From: Thermohalobaculum sp965247385
Lineage (GTDB): Bacteria; Pseudomonadota; Alphaproteobacteria; Rhodobacterales; Rhodobacteraceae
NCBI GenBank assembly: GCA_965247385.1
Contig: CBDFHG010000003.1
Location: 1-64,000, forward strand
DNA length: 64,000 bases
Reading direction: 5' to 3'
In this document: piece after piece, positions 45,735-54,557 of the stretch
How positions within the stretch are numbered: the stretch's first letter is position 1
How the letters are laid out: each line of letters starts with the position of its first letter
Notes under the pieces: generated by a model
Told to the model about the DNA's origin: nothing
Databases searched by the model: none
What the model saw: the letters and a program-made list of their open reading frames with translations, nothing else
Position numbers and translations under genes: made by a program

Positions 45735-46706
45735 ATGACCTATGCGCAACTCCGAGCGTTCCATGCGGTCGCCGTCGTGGGCAGCTTCCAGAAGGCGGCG
45801 GAGCGGTTGCGCCTCACGCAACCGGCGATCTCGATTCAGGTCCGCAACCTCGAACAAGAGAACGCGACCAATCTGTTTCGCAGGGGCGGCCAGGAGGTCA
45901 GTCTGACCGAGGACGGGCAGGCGCTGTTCGCTTTGACCGTGAGGATGTTCGGGGCCGAGGCAGATGCGCGCCTGCTGCTGTCGGGTGGGGCCGGCGGACC
46001 TGCCCACGCCCTGCATCTTGGGGCGGACGGCCCGCATGTCGCCCTCGACCTGATTTCTGCCCTCCAGAGGGTCGCGCCGGATGCGCGGGTCCGGGTCTCG
46101 CTGGCCAATGCCGACCAAACCTGGGCGAAGCTCCACGCGCTTGAGGTGGACGCGGCGATCATGGCCAACGCCAGGCCCGACCGGCGACATGCCGCCGAAG
46201 TGATCTGTCGGCAAAGCCTGATGGCCCTGGTGCAGGGGGGCCATGCGCTGTCGGGCCGCGACTCCATCGCACTGGAGGAGCTGGCGGACGGTCCCCTGAT
46301 TTTCCGCGAGAGCGGCTCGAACACCCAGCGGATCATCGAGCGCGGCTTTGCCGCGCAAGGAATCGCCGTGACGCCCTTCCTGGTGCTGGAAAGTCGTGAG
46401 GCGGTCAAGGAGGCGGTCATGTCCGGCCTGGGCATCGGATTCCTGTTTGACCGCGAGGTGGGCCGCGACCCGCGCTGCGCCGGGATTAGGATCAGGGGCT
46501 TCGAGAATACCAACACCGACATGCTGATTTGTCTCAAGGAGCAGAGGTCGAACCCGATGGTGGATGCGCTGTTCGGTGTGCTCGGAAGTGAACGCGGCAC
46601 CAGGTGCAGCGACGGCTTGTCGGCGGCCTCGAAGATACAGGTGTGGGCACTGTCCACGGAGTGGCTCCGGTTGGCAGGGCTTACAGAGGCCGGCGGGCCA
46701 CACTAA
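45735..46706 (+). CDS. LysR-family regulator with an aberrant C-terminal tail
   Basis: 323 residues; start MTYAQLRAFHAVAVVGSFQK. DNA-binding helix AAERLRLTQPAISIQVRNLE, then the effector domain (IFRESGSNTQRIIERGF). Regulators of this group usually end near residue 290. Here the frame continues into RCSDGLSAASKIQVWALS, which is the antisense reading of a decayed AllA-type gene start (46597-46657). The natural stop has thus been lost and the tail is probably non-functional sequence. It is divergent from the AllA-like gene (138 bp between starts). Confidence 0.85.
   Translation: MTYAQLRAFHAVAVVGSFQKAAERLRLTQPAISIQVRNLEQENATNLFRRGGQEVSLTEDGQALFALTVRMFGAEADARLLLSGGAGGPAHALHLGADGPHVALDLISALQRVAPDARVRVSLANADQTWAKLHALEVDAAIMANARPDRRHAAEVICRQSLMALVQGGHALSGRDSIALEELADGPLIFRESGSNTQRIIERGFAAQGIAVTPFLVLESREAVKEAVMSGLGIGFLFDREVGRDPRCAGIRIRGFENTNTDMLICLKEQRSNPMVDALFGVLGSERGTRCSDGLSAASKIQVWALSTEWLRLAGLTEAGGPH
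46597..46657 (-). pseudogene. Remnant of a second AllA-like gene start
   Basis: On the minus strand this reads MDSAHTCIFEAADKPSLHLV, which matches the start of the intact gene (MNSAPAYIFEATDKPSLPLH). Only about 20 codons remain. It overlaps the 3' end of the LysR gene. It shows that a paralogous pair once flanked this regulator and one copy was deleted. Confidence 0.7.
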
Positions 46707-47072
46707 TCACCGTTTTCGATCAAGATCTTGATGTCGTTGCTGCGCAGACGCTGGATCAGGGTGTGGATACAGGCGAACGCCTCGTTCGGGTCGGGCTCCA
46801 GCAGATCCATCATTTCATCGGAGGTGTAGGTGACGCAAACGGTGTCCTCAACGGCGATGGCCGAGGTCGAACGGGGCGAATCGTCGATGATGCCGATCTC
46901 TGCGAACACGTCGCCATGGCGCATTGTCTGGGCGATAATGTTCCGCAACGCGCCGCTGTTGTCATATGAGGAGATTTCGATTTTCACGGTGCCCGAAATC
47001 ACCTTGTAGCATCGGTCGCTTCGGTCGCTGGTTGAAGATGACGTGGCCTTCTTCGAAATCTATCCGCTTCAT
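46703..47072 (-). pseudogene. Small cyclic-nucleotide-binding-domain protein, frameshifted
   Basis: ATG 47072 encodes MKRIDFEEGHVIFNQ, then a frame change is needed to continue RSDRCYKVISGTVKIEIS and RHGDVFAEIGIIDDSPRSTS, the cNMP-binding beta-roll with its phosphate-binding turn. The remainder ends LRSNDIKILIENGD. A short version could start at GTG 47002, but it would lack the first strands. It is a standalone cNMP domain, as in some alphaproteobacteria. It may be a sequencing error or a recent pseudogene. Confidence 0.65.
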
Positions 47073-47107
47073 GACGTGAACTCCCCTCGATCGGGTATTC
47101 GTAACAC

Positions 47108-47932
47108 CTACAACGCCGGAAAAAACCTCCCCGCAGGCGACAGAGTAAAGATATCACAGCCCTCCTCGGTGACCCCGACGGAGTGCTCGAACTGGGCCGA
47201 CAGAGAGCGGTCGCGCGTGACCGCGGTCCAGTTGTCCGACAGGATCCTGGTCTGCGGCGCGCCCAGGTTCACCATCGGCTCGATGGTGAAGAACATGCCG
47301 GGCTTCAACTCGGCCCCCGCGCCACGACGGCCGTAGTGGAGCACGTTGGGGGCATCGTGGAACACCAGCCCCAGGCCGTGGCCGCAGAAGTCACGCACGA
47401 CCGAGCAGCGCGCGTTCTCGGCATAGGTCTGGATGGCGTGGCCGACATCGCCGAAATGGCCACCGGGCCGGACCTCGGCGATGCCGCGCATCAGCGCTTC
47501 GTGGGTGACCTCGATCAGCCGTGTGGCACGGCGGTTGGAACGGCCAGCCACGAACATGCGCGAGGTGTCGCCGTGCCAGCCGTCCAGGATAACGGTGACG
47601 TCGATGTTCAGGATGTCGCCGTTCTTCAGGGTCTTCGCGCCGGGGATGCCATGACAGACCACATGGTTGATCGAGATGCAGACCGATTTCGGGTAGCCGC
47701 GGTAGCCGAGCGGAGCGGGCGTCGCGCCGTGGTCGGTGATGAAGGCGTGGCAGAGCGCGTCGAGGTCTTCGGTGCGCGCGCCCGGCTCCACATGGGGGCC
47801 GATCATGTCCAGGGTTTCCGCCGCCAACCGTCCGGCCCTGCGCATGCCCTCGAAGTCCGCGCTGTCGTGCAGGCGGATGCCTTCGGTGGTGCGTCGCTCG
47901 CCGCCGGTGCGCATCAAGGTCATGTCTCTCAT
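47108..47932 (-). CDS. map: Methionine aminopeptidase, type I
   Basis: 274 residues from ATG 47932 (MRDMTLMRTGGERRTTEG; AAGGGG upstream). Metal ligands are all visible: Asp in LNIDVTVILDGWHGDTS (two), His in CGHGLGLVFHD, Glu in FFTIEPMV and Glu in SAQFEHSVGV; the substrate His is in INHVVCHGIP. It removes the initiator methionine from nascent proteins. It lies 13 bp downstream of sfsA and is probably cotranscribed with it. Confidence 0.95.
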   Translation of the reverse strand: MRDMTLMRTGGERRTTEGIRLHDSADFEGMRRAGRLAAETLDMIGPHVEPGARTEDLDALCHAFITDHGATPAPLGYRGYPKSVCISINHVVCHGIPGAKTLKNGDILNIDVTVILDGWHGDTSRMFVAGRSNRRATRLIEVTHEALMRGIAEVRPGGHFGDVGHAIQTYAENARCSVVRDFCGHGLGLVFHDAPNVLHYGRRGAGAELKPGMFFTIEPMVNLGAPQTRILSDNWTAVTRDRSLSAQFEHSVGVTEEGCDIFTLSPAGRFFPAL

Positions 47933-47945
47933 ACCCGTGTCCCCT

Positions 47946-48650
47946 TCAATACTGATCGATCCGGACGGGCCGATCAAGCGTGATCCCGCCGGGCGAGATG
48001 GCGCAGGCCCAGGCCATCGCCTCGACACCGGCGGCGCGCGCGCGGGCGAAGGCCACCGCATAGCCCGGGTCGAGATCGGCAGCAAGGGCCAGCCGGGCGC
48101 AGTCGGTGCGCTGTACACAATAGAGCATTACCGCCCGGTGGCCCGCCGCCACCATCGCCGCCAGTTCGTCCAGATGTTTGGCGCCGCGCTTGGTGACTGA
48201 ATCCGGGAACTCCGCCAGTCCGGGCCGGCGCATCAGGTGGGCATTCTTGACCTCGACATAGGCGTCGGGAAGGTCTGGGCCGGTCAGCAGGAAGTCAACC
48301 CGGCTGCCTTCGCCGTAGCGGACCTCCGGGCGGACATGCCCATAGGCGGCAAGCTGGGGGATGCGGCTTGCGCGCAGGGCGTCGCCGACCACCTTGTTCG
48401 GGACGGCAGTATCGATGCCCACCCAGTGCGCGCCGAATTCGACCAGCCGCCAACCGTATTTCAGCTTTTTCTTTGGGTCGTCATTGGGCTCGACCCAGAC
48501 CTTCAGACCGGGCATGTTGAGCCCCAGCATGGCGCCGGGGTTGGCGCAATGGGCGGTCACGGTTTCTCCGCTGGCCAGTTCGATATCGGCGAGAAAGCGC
48601 TTGTAACGTCGAACGAGGCGGCCGGGGATGAGGGGTGTGTTGAATTCCAT
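47946..48650 (-). CDS. sfsA: SfsA family protein
   Basis: 234 residues. Family motifs: KRFLADIEL, HCANPGAMLGL, RVDFLLTGP, AYVEVKNAHLM, FPDSVTKRGAKHLDEL. SfsA has a nuclease-like PD-(D/E)XK core and an N-terminal OB-like domain; the name comes from stimulation of sugar fermentation genes in E. coli, and its cellular role is still unclear. It is upstream of map and divergent from the CinA-like gene. Confidence 0.93.
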   Translation of the reverse strand: MEFNTPLIPGRLVRRYKRFLADIELASGETVTAHCANPGAMLGLNMPGLKVWVEPNDDPKKKLKYGWRLVEFGAHWVGIDTAVPNKVVGDALRASRIPQLAAYGHVRPEVRYGEGSRVDFLLTGPDLPDAYVEVKNAHLMRRPGLAEFPDSVTKRGAKHLDELAAMVAAGHRAVMLYCVQRTDCARLALAADLDPGYAVAFARARAAGVEAMAWACAISPGGITLDRPVRIDQY

Positions 48651-48695
48651 GCCCGCACACTACCTGGCGGCGGGATGCAGGCAAGGGGCCAGAGA

Positions 48696-49448
48696 ATGAA
48701 TCAGCCAACTGCGGCGATGCTGGTGATCGGCGACGAGATCCTGTCGGGCCGGACCCGCGACGCCAATGCCCACCTCCTGGCGGGGGTGATGACCGAGACG
48801 GGCATCCGGCTGGACGAGATCCGGGTGGTGCCGGACGACCGTGACGTCATCGTCGCTGCGGTCAACGCGCTGCGAGCACGGGTGGATTACCTGTTCACGT
48901 CGGGCGGCATCGGCCCGACCCATGACGATATCACCGCCGACTGCATAGCCGCTGCTTTCGGGGTGAATATCGATATTCGGGCCGATGCGCTGGCGATCCT
49001 GGAGGCCTATTACGGAGCGACCGGGCGCGAGATCAACGAGGCGCGGCTGCGTATGGCGCGGATACCGGACGGGGCGGCGTTGATCGACAATCCGCTTTCC
49101 CACGCGCCGGGCTTCATTTTGGCCAATGTCCATGTCATGGCGGGGGTTCCGGCGATCTTCGCGGTGATGCTGGAGGGGCTGCGACCGCTGCTGAAGGGCG
49201 GCGCGCCGGTGCTCAGCCATTCGTTTCGCGTCGAGGCGCCGGAGGGTGATCTGGCCGGGCCGTTGCGCGCGCTGGCCGAGGCGCATGAAGGGGTTTCGAT
49301 GGGCAGCTATCCGTTCTATCGCGGTGGTCTTGGCGCAACCCTGGTTCTTCGCAGCGCCGACCGGGCGGCGCTGGGCCAGGCGGCGGAGGCGCTCCGGGCG
49401 GTGCTGGCCGGGATGGGGGTCAAGGTCGAGGAAACCCTGCCAGCATAA
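48696..49448 (+). CDS. Molybdopterin-binding (CinA N-terminal-type) protein
   Basis: 250 residues from ATG 48696 (AAGGGG upstream; an in-frame ATG at 48675 is an alternative). The MoCF-binding fold shows as AAMLVIGDEILSGRT, LFTSGGIGPTHDD and SHAPGFIL. The C-terminal amidase domain of full CinA is absent. Proteins of this size are common in alphaproteobacteria; a role in nicotinamide nucleotide repair is not supported without the amidase domain. Confidence 0.82.
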   Translation: MNQPTAAMLVIGDEILSGRTRDANAHLLAGVMTETGIRLDEIRVVPDDRDVIVAAVNALRARVDYLFTSGGIGPTHDDITADCIAAAFGVNIDIRADALAILEAYYGATGREINEARLRMARIPDGAALIDNPLSHAPGFILANVHVMAGVPAIFAVMLEGLRPLLKGGAPVLSHSFRVEAPEGDLAGPLRALAEAHEGVSMGSYPFYRGGLGATLVLRSADRAALGQAAEALRAVLAGMGVKVEETLPA

Positions 49449-49505
49449 AGCAGGGTCAGGATGAGGCCGGCCAGGATAAGGTGGGGCAGGGCGAGGAGCA
49501 GGGGC

Positions 49506-50180
49506 ATGACAGGGTACACGCTGACCATTTTCGATTGCGATGGCGTCCTCGTCGACAGCGAGGAGGCGGCCAACCGGGTGATGGTCGAGATGCTGGCCGG
49601 GACCGGCTTCGAGATTACTCTGGAGGACTGCATGGCCCGCTTCGTCGGCAAGTCGATGAAGACCGTGCAGGCCGAGGTTATGGCGGAAACCGGGAAGGCC
49701 TTTCCCCCCGGCTGGACCGAGGCGATCCGCGCCCGCACCATCGAGACCTTGCAACGCGAGCGGGTCGCCGCGATCCCCGGCATCCGCGCGGTGGTCGCGG
49801 CGCACCGGGCCATGGGCCGGCCCTATTGCGTGGCGTCCTCGGGACGGGTCGAGAAAATGCATGCAACCCTGGGCAGCTCCGGGCTGCTGGAGCTGTTCGA
49901 TGACGTGCTGTTCTCGGTAACGATGGTGGGCCGGGGCAAACCCGCGCCGGACCTGTTCCTGCATGCAGCCGAGGTGATGGGGCATCCGCCTGGGGCTTGC
50001 GTGGTGGTCGAGGACAGCCTGCCCGGCGTGCAGGCAGGTGTGGCCGCGGGGATGCGCGTCTGCGCCTACGCCGCGGCGCCCTATGTTGATGCGGCGGCCT
50101 ACCGCGCCCTGGGGGCGGAGGTGTTCACCGACATGGGTGAGTTGCCGGGGTTGCTGGGGTTGGGTGCCCCTGGAGGGTAA
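49506..50180 (+). CDS. HAD-superfamily phosphatase (phosphoglycolate/beta-PGM-like)
   Basis: 224 residues from ATG 49506 behind GAGGAG. HAD motifs: nucleophile FDCDGVLVDSEE, Ser in VASSGRVEKM, Lys in GRGKPAPDLFLHA, and the acidic pair VVVEDSLPGV. The cap domain position and the motif variants suggest a sugar-phosphate or phosphoglycolate phosphatase or mutase. Its 3' end overlaps the convergent RTX-type gene by 56 bp. Confidence 0.85.
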   Translation: MTGYTLTIFDCDGVLVDSEEAANRVMVEMLAGTGFEITLEDCMARFVGKSMKTVQAEVMAETGKAFPPGWTEAIRARTIETLQRERVAAIPGIRAVVAAHRAMGRPYCVASSGRVEKMHATLGSSGLLELFDDVLFSVTMVGRGKPAPDLFLHAAEVMGHPPGACVVVEDSLPGVQAGVAAGMRVCAYAAAPYVDAAAYRALGAEVFTDMGELPGLLGLGAPGG

Positions 50181-51174
50181 TCATCTCGAACTGGATGTCG
50201 ACGGTGCTCGGATCGGCGTCGTACACACCATCGAGAAGGCTCGTCGAATCCGATGCGCAGGTGATCAACGTGCCTTCTGCGACGAGTTCGGCGGTTGGTG
50301 TGAAGGTCTCATTGACGAGGAACAGGATCGAGTCGCTGCCTGCACCAGCGCCGGCATTGAAGTTGTAAACCATATCATCACCATCGCCACGTGCCGAAGG
50401 GTCGTCGCCGGCGACACCGTCAGTGTTGTAGCGCAGGAAGATCAGGATATCGCTCTCGCCATCGTTGCTGCTGCTCACAACACTGTTCTGAGCATCCGGC
50501 ACAGCGCTTCCGGCATAGATGACATCGTCGTCGAGGCTGCCGTAGAGGGTGTCCTCTCCTGCATTGGCGATGACCACATCCTCGCCGCGTGCGCCAACAT
50601 AATAGTCGTCGTCACCGGTTCCGGTCATGACGTCGTCGTAATTTGCCCCGTGAATTTCCTCGACCCTGACGCTCTCATCACCGGCACTTGTCACGTGGTC
50701 GAACTCGCCACCCCCGGTATGCTCCTGGAAGACAAGGCCGACAGAACAGAGGCCTGTGTCGGTATCCAGCGTAGCTGTGATCTCGACAAGGGACGCAACG
50801 TCGTGATCGTCCAAGCCTTCATCCGGGCCGGTTTCATCTGGCCCGAGGCCGCCATCCATCACGTCGGCGCCAACGCCGCCATGCAGCATGTCGCTCCCCG
50901 CGCCGCCGTAAAGCTCGTCGTCGCCTTCCCCGCCATGCAGACGGTCGTCGTCATCCTCGCCGCAGAGGATGTCGTTGTCGTTGCCGCCAACCAGCCGGTC
51001 GTTGCCGCCGCGCCCGAAGAGTGTGTCATTCCCGTCCCGGCCTCAGATGTTGTCGTCGAAGTCGCCACCGATCAGGGTGTTGCCGTTCTTGTTGCCGTTT
51101 AGGCCGGGCGGCCCGTCGTCCTTTGGGGGCTTGCCGCAGCCACCGCCACCTCTACCTTTGCCCTTGCCTGGCAT
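50125..51174 (-). pseudogene. RTX (hemolysin-type Ca-binding) protein interrupted by one TGA
   Basis: From ATG 51174 (GGAG upstream) the frame begins MPGKGKGRGGGGCGKPPKDD and reaches NGNTLIGGDFDDNI, then TGA at 51043-51045. The same frame continues at once with GRDGNDTLFGRGGNDRLVGG and further GGxGxDxL nonapeptides (LHGGEGDDELYGGAG), then a non-repeat C-terminal domain ending HPCR at 50125. RTX repeats bind calcium and usually mark type I-secreted proteins. One substitution (for example CGA or GGA) would restore a 350-residue protein. It may be a pseudogene, an assembly error, or read-through. Confidence 0.75.
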
Positions 51175-51390
51175 GTCACGCACTCCACGAATGAACAGAA
51201 CCTGATCCTCGCCGGAACAGAGCCCAAGTATATCAAAGAGGATTTCCACTCAACTTGAGAAAAAATTTCAAAAATTCCGATCAACCTGCTGGAATCATGT
51301 CAAAATTCCGATCTGACCAAGAATTTCAAATGAAAACTATCCAGGAACTGGCCGGAAACCTCTTGGTTTCTTCGCCCGGCGCGTGTTCAC

Positions 51391-54234
51391 TCAATGTGCC
51401 TCCGCCCAGCTTGCGCCCTGGCCTGCGTCCACCACCAGCGGCACGTCCAGATGCACCGCCGGGTGGACGGCACCCTCCATCACCCTGCGGACGGTTTCGG
51501 CGGTGGCATCGGCCTCCGCCTCGGGCACCTCGAACAGCAGCTCGTCGTGGACCTGAAGCAGCATCCGGCCGGTATGCCCCGCCGCCGCCATCGCGCCGGG
51601 AATGCGGATCATCGCCCGGCGGATCACGTCCGCTGCCGTGCCCTGGATCGGCGCGTTGATCGCGGCGCGTTCCGAGAACCCGCGCCCCGGGCCCTTCTGG
51701 TTGATGTCGGGTGTGTGGATGCGCCGCCCGAACAGGGTTTCCACATAGCCCTTCTCGCGTGCGTGCTCCTTGGTCGCGTCCATATAGGCGCGGATTCCGG
51801 GGAAACGCTCGAAATAGGCATCGATGAAGGCCTGCGCCTCGCCGCGCGGGATGCGGAGCTGGTTCGACAACCCGAAGGCCGAGATGCCGTAGATCACGCC
51901 GAAATTGATCGCCTTGGCCTGGCGGCGCACCATCGGGTCCATGCCCTCGATGGGCACGCCGAAGACTTCGCTTGCGGTCATGGCGTGGATGTCGAGGCCA
52001 GCGTGGAACGCCTGCTTCAGGGCGTCGATCCCGGCCATCTGGGCGAAGATGCGCAGCTCGATCTGGCTGTAGTCGAGGCTGAGGATCACGTTGCCCGGTT
52101 CGGCGACGAAGGCCGTGCGGATCTGGCGGCCTTCCTCGGTGCGGATCGGGATGTTCTGCAGGTTGGGATCGGTCGATGCGAGCCGTCCGGTGGATGTCGC
52201 CGCCAGCGAAAACGAGGTATGGACACGCCCGGTTTCCGCATTGATATGGGCCTGCAAAGCATCGGTATAGGTCGATTTCAGCTTCGAGAGCTGGCGCCAG
52301 TCGAGCACCCTCGCGGGCAGGTCATGACCCTCGGCCGCCAGCACCTCCAGCACGCCCGCGCCGGTGCCCCAGGCGCCGGTCTTGCCCTTCTTGCCGCCCT
52401 CCAGCGCCATCTCGTCGAACAGGATTTCACCGAGTTGCTTGGGCGAGCCGATATTGAACGGGCGTCCCACCAGTTCATGAATCTCGACCTCCAGCCCGGC
52501 CATCGACTGGGCGAAGCTGTTGGAGAGGCGGCTCAGCACGTCGCGGTCGACCCTCATCCCCGCCAGTTCCATGCTCACCAGCACCGGGATCAGCGGGCGC
52601 TCCAGCGTATGGTAGACGGTCGACACCCGCTCCGCCGCTAGCCGGGGGCGCAGTGTATGCCACAGCCGCAGCGTGATATCGGCATCCTCGGCGGCGTAGG
52701 TGGCGGCCTTGTCCAGGTCGACCTTGTCAAAGGTGATGGCCGACTTGCCAGATCCGAGCAGCTCCTTGATCGGCAGCGCATGGTGGCCGAGATGGCGTTC
52801 CGAGAGCACGTCCATGCCGTGCCCGTTGAGGCCCGAGTCCAGCGCGTAGGACATCAGCATGGTGTCGTCGATGGGGGTGACTTCGATGCCCTGGCGGGCC
52901 AGCACCTTGATGTCGTATTTCAGGTTCTGGCCGATTTTCAGGATCGCCGGGTCGGCCAGCAGCGGTTTCAGCGCCGCCAGCACCGGCTCCAGCGCCATCT
53001 GGTCCGGCACCCGCTCGACCATGCCCAGCAGGTCGCCGTCGCCGGTGACATGGCCAACCGGCACATATGCCGCCCGGCCCGGCGCCGTGGCCAGGGCGAC
53101 GCCGACGATCTCGGCCTTCATTTCGTCCAGCGAGGTTGTTTCCAGGTCAACGCAGACGAGGCCGGCCTCGACGATCTCGGCGATCCAGGCGGCAAGTGTG
53201 CCCGCATCGCGGATGGTGACATAGGCGTCGCGGTCGATGGGCGGCATCTCGCGCACTGCGCCGGGGCCATCCGAGGCGGCTGGCGGTTTCACCGCGGCGG
53301 GTGCCTCCGGCGCTCCGACCACCGGCGGTTTCGCTCCCATGATCTCGGCGACCCGGTTGGTCAGCGTGCGGAATTCCATTTCCGCAAGGAATCCCAGAAG
53401 CGTGTCCGGGTCCGGTTCCGCAACGACGAAACCGCTGATTGGCTCTACCCCCGGCACGTCGTCCTTCAGCAGGACCAGTTCGCGCGACAGACGGATCTGG
53501 TCGGCGTTCTCGATCAGCGATTCCCGGCGTTTGGGTTGCTTGATCTCGCCGGCGCGCGCCAGCAGCGTGTCGAGATCGCCATATTCACCGATCAGCAGGG
53601 CGGCGGTCTTGATCCCGATCCCCGGCGCGCCGGGCACGTTATCTGTGCTGTCACCGGCCAGCGCCTGCACATCGACCACCCGGTCCGGCCCGACGCCGAA
53701 TTTCTCGCGCACCTGGTCGGGGCCAATGTCCTTGTTCTTCATCGGGTCGTGCATGTCGATGCCATTGCCGACCAACTGCATCAGGTCCTTGTCGGACGAA
53801 ACCACGGTAACCGTCGCCCCGGCCTCGGCCGCCTGGCGGGCATATGTGGCGATCAGGTCGTCAGCCTCGTAGCCCTCCATCTCGATCGAGGGCAGGCCGA
53901 AGGCCCGCGTCGCATCGCGGATCAGCGGGAATTGCGGCACCAGATCTTCGGGTGCGGGCGGCCGGTTGGCCTTGTATTCGGGGTAGAGGTCGTTGCGGAA
54001 GGTCTTGCCCGAATAGTCGAAGATCACCGCCAGATGGGTCGGGCCGCCGGTGCCGAACCCGGCCAGCATCTTGTGCAGCATGTTGCAGAACCCCGCCACC
54101 GCGCCCACCGGCAATCCGTCCGACTTGCGGGTCAGCGGCGGCAGGGCGTGATAGGCGCGGAAGATGAAGCCCGAGCCGTCGATCAGGTAGAAGTGATCGC
54201 CCTTTCCAATTCCGCCCGGCTTGTCGTCGGCCAT
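51391..54234 (-). CDS. polA: DNA polymerase I
   Basis: 947 residues from ATG 54234 (MADDKPGGIGKGDHFYLIDG). Three domains are intact: 5'-3' exonuclease (AYHALPP, DLYPEYKANRP, GYEADDLIATYA), 3'-5' exonuclease (LVCVDLETTSLDEM, KIGQNLKYDIKVL), and polymerase with motif A (ILSLDYSQIELRI), motif B (RRQAKAINFGVIYG) and motif C (LLQVHDELLFE). It performs repair and Okazaki fragment processing. It starts five bases after the zinc-finger gene ends on the same strand. Confidence 0.97.
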   Translation of the reverse strand: MADDKPGGIGKGDHFYLIDGSGFIFRAYHALPPLTRKSDGLPVGAVAGFCNMLHKMLAGFGTGGPTHLAVIFDYSGKTFRNDLYPEYKANRPPAPEDLVPQFPLIRDATRAFGLPSIEMEGYEADDLIATYARQAAEAGATVTVVSSDKDLMQLVGNGIDMHDPMKNKDIGPDQVREKFGVGPDRVVDVQALAGDSTDNVPGAPGIGIKTAALLIGEYGDLDTLLARAGEIKQPKRRESLIENADQIRLSRELVLLKDDVPGVEPISGFVVAEPDPDTLLGFLAEMEFRTLTNRVAEIMGAKPPVVGAPEAPAAVKPPAASDGPGAVREMPPIDRDAYVTIRDAGTLAAWIAEIVEAGLVCVDLETTSLDEMKAEIVGVALATAPGRAAYVPVGHVTGDGDLLGMVERVPDQMALEPVLAALKPLLADPAILKIGQNLKYDIKVLARQGIEVTPIDDTMLMSYALDSGLNGHGMDVLSERHLGHHALPIKELLGSGKSAITFDKVDLDKAATYAAEDADITLRLWHTLRPRLAAERVSTVYHTLERPLIPVLVSMELAGMRVDRDVLSRLSNSFAQSMAGLEVEIHELVGRPFNIGSPKQLGEILFDEMALEGGKKGKTGAWGTGAGVLEVLAAEGHDLPARVLDWRQLSKLKSTYTDALQAHINAETGRVHTSFSLAATSTGRLASTDPNLQNIPIRTEEGRQIRTAFVAEPGNVILSLDYSQIELRIFAQMAGIDALKQAFHAGLDIHAMTASEVFGVPIEGMDPMVRRQAKAINFGVIYGISAFGLSNQLRIPRGEAQAFIDAYFERFPGIRAYMDATKEHAREKGYVETLFGRRIHTPDINQKGPGRGFSERAAINAPIQGTAADVIRRAMIRIPGAMAAAGHTGRMLLQVHDELLFEVPEAEADATAETVRRVMEGAVHPAVHLDVPLVVDAGQGASWAEAH

Positions 54235-54238
54235 CGGC

Positions 54239-54424
54239 TCAGTGGTCCGCCGCGTCCGGGCCGAGGACAAACTTTTTGTCGCAATACCCGCATACGACAA
54301 AACCTTCCTCGCCGATCTGAAGCCAGACCCGCGGATGGCCATAGGCTGCACCGCCGCCGTCGCAGGCGATGCGGCGGGTGGAGACTTCTTCGGTTTCGGG
54401 GGCTTCGATTGTGCGGTCGGACAT
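54239..54424 (-). CDS. Small zinc-finger domain protein
   Basis: 61 residues, starting MSDRTIEAPETEEVSTRRIA. Candidate zinc ligands: Cys in RIACDGG, His in YGHPRVWLQI, and the pair CGYCDKKFVL. This pattern is that of the zf-CHCC family, which includes the complex I accessory subunit NDUFS6 and free-standing alphaproteobacterial proteins. It is five bases upstream of polA and probably cotranscribed with it. Confidence 0.75.
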   Translation of the reverse strand: MSDRTIEAPETEEVSTRRIACDGGGAAYGHPRVWLQIGEEGFVVCGYCDKKFVLGPDAADH

Positions 54425-54557
54425 GGCGGCGGGGTCTCCGTAATGGGCGAGGCTTGGGGTGGCGGCCGATTGACCGGTGTTGGCGCTGCATGATAGCGAT
54501 CCCGTCTCGCCGGGCAAGCCATGTGCTGCCTTTCTCGCCACGGAGACCGCCACTTTC

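Noticed and set aside
51043..51045. Selenocysteine at the TGA in the RTX protein
   Set aside because: No convincing SECIS hairpin was seen after the TGA, RTX proteins are not known selenoproteins, and a substitution or sequencing error is simpler.
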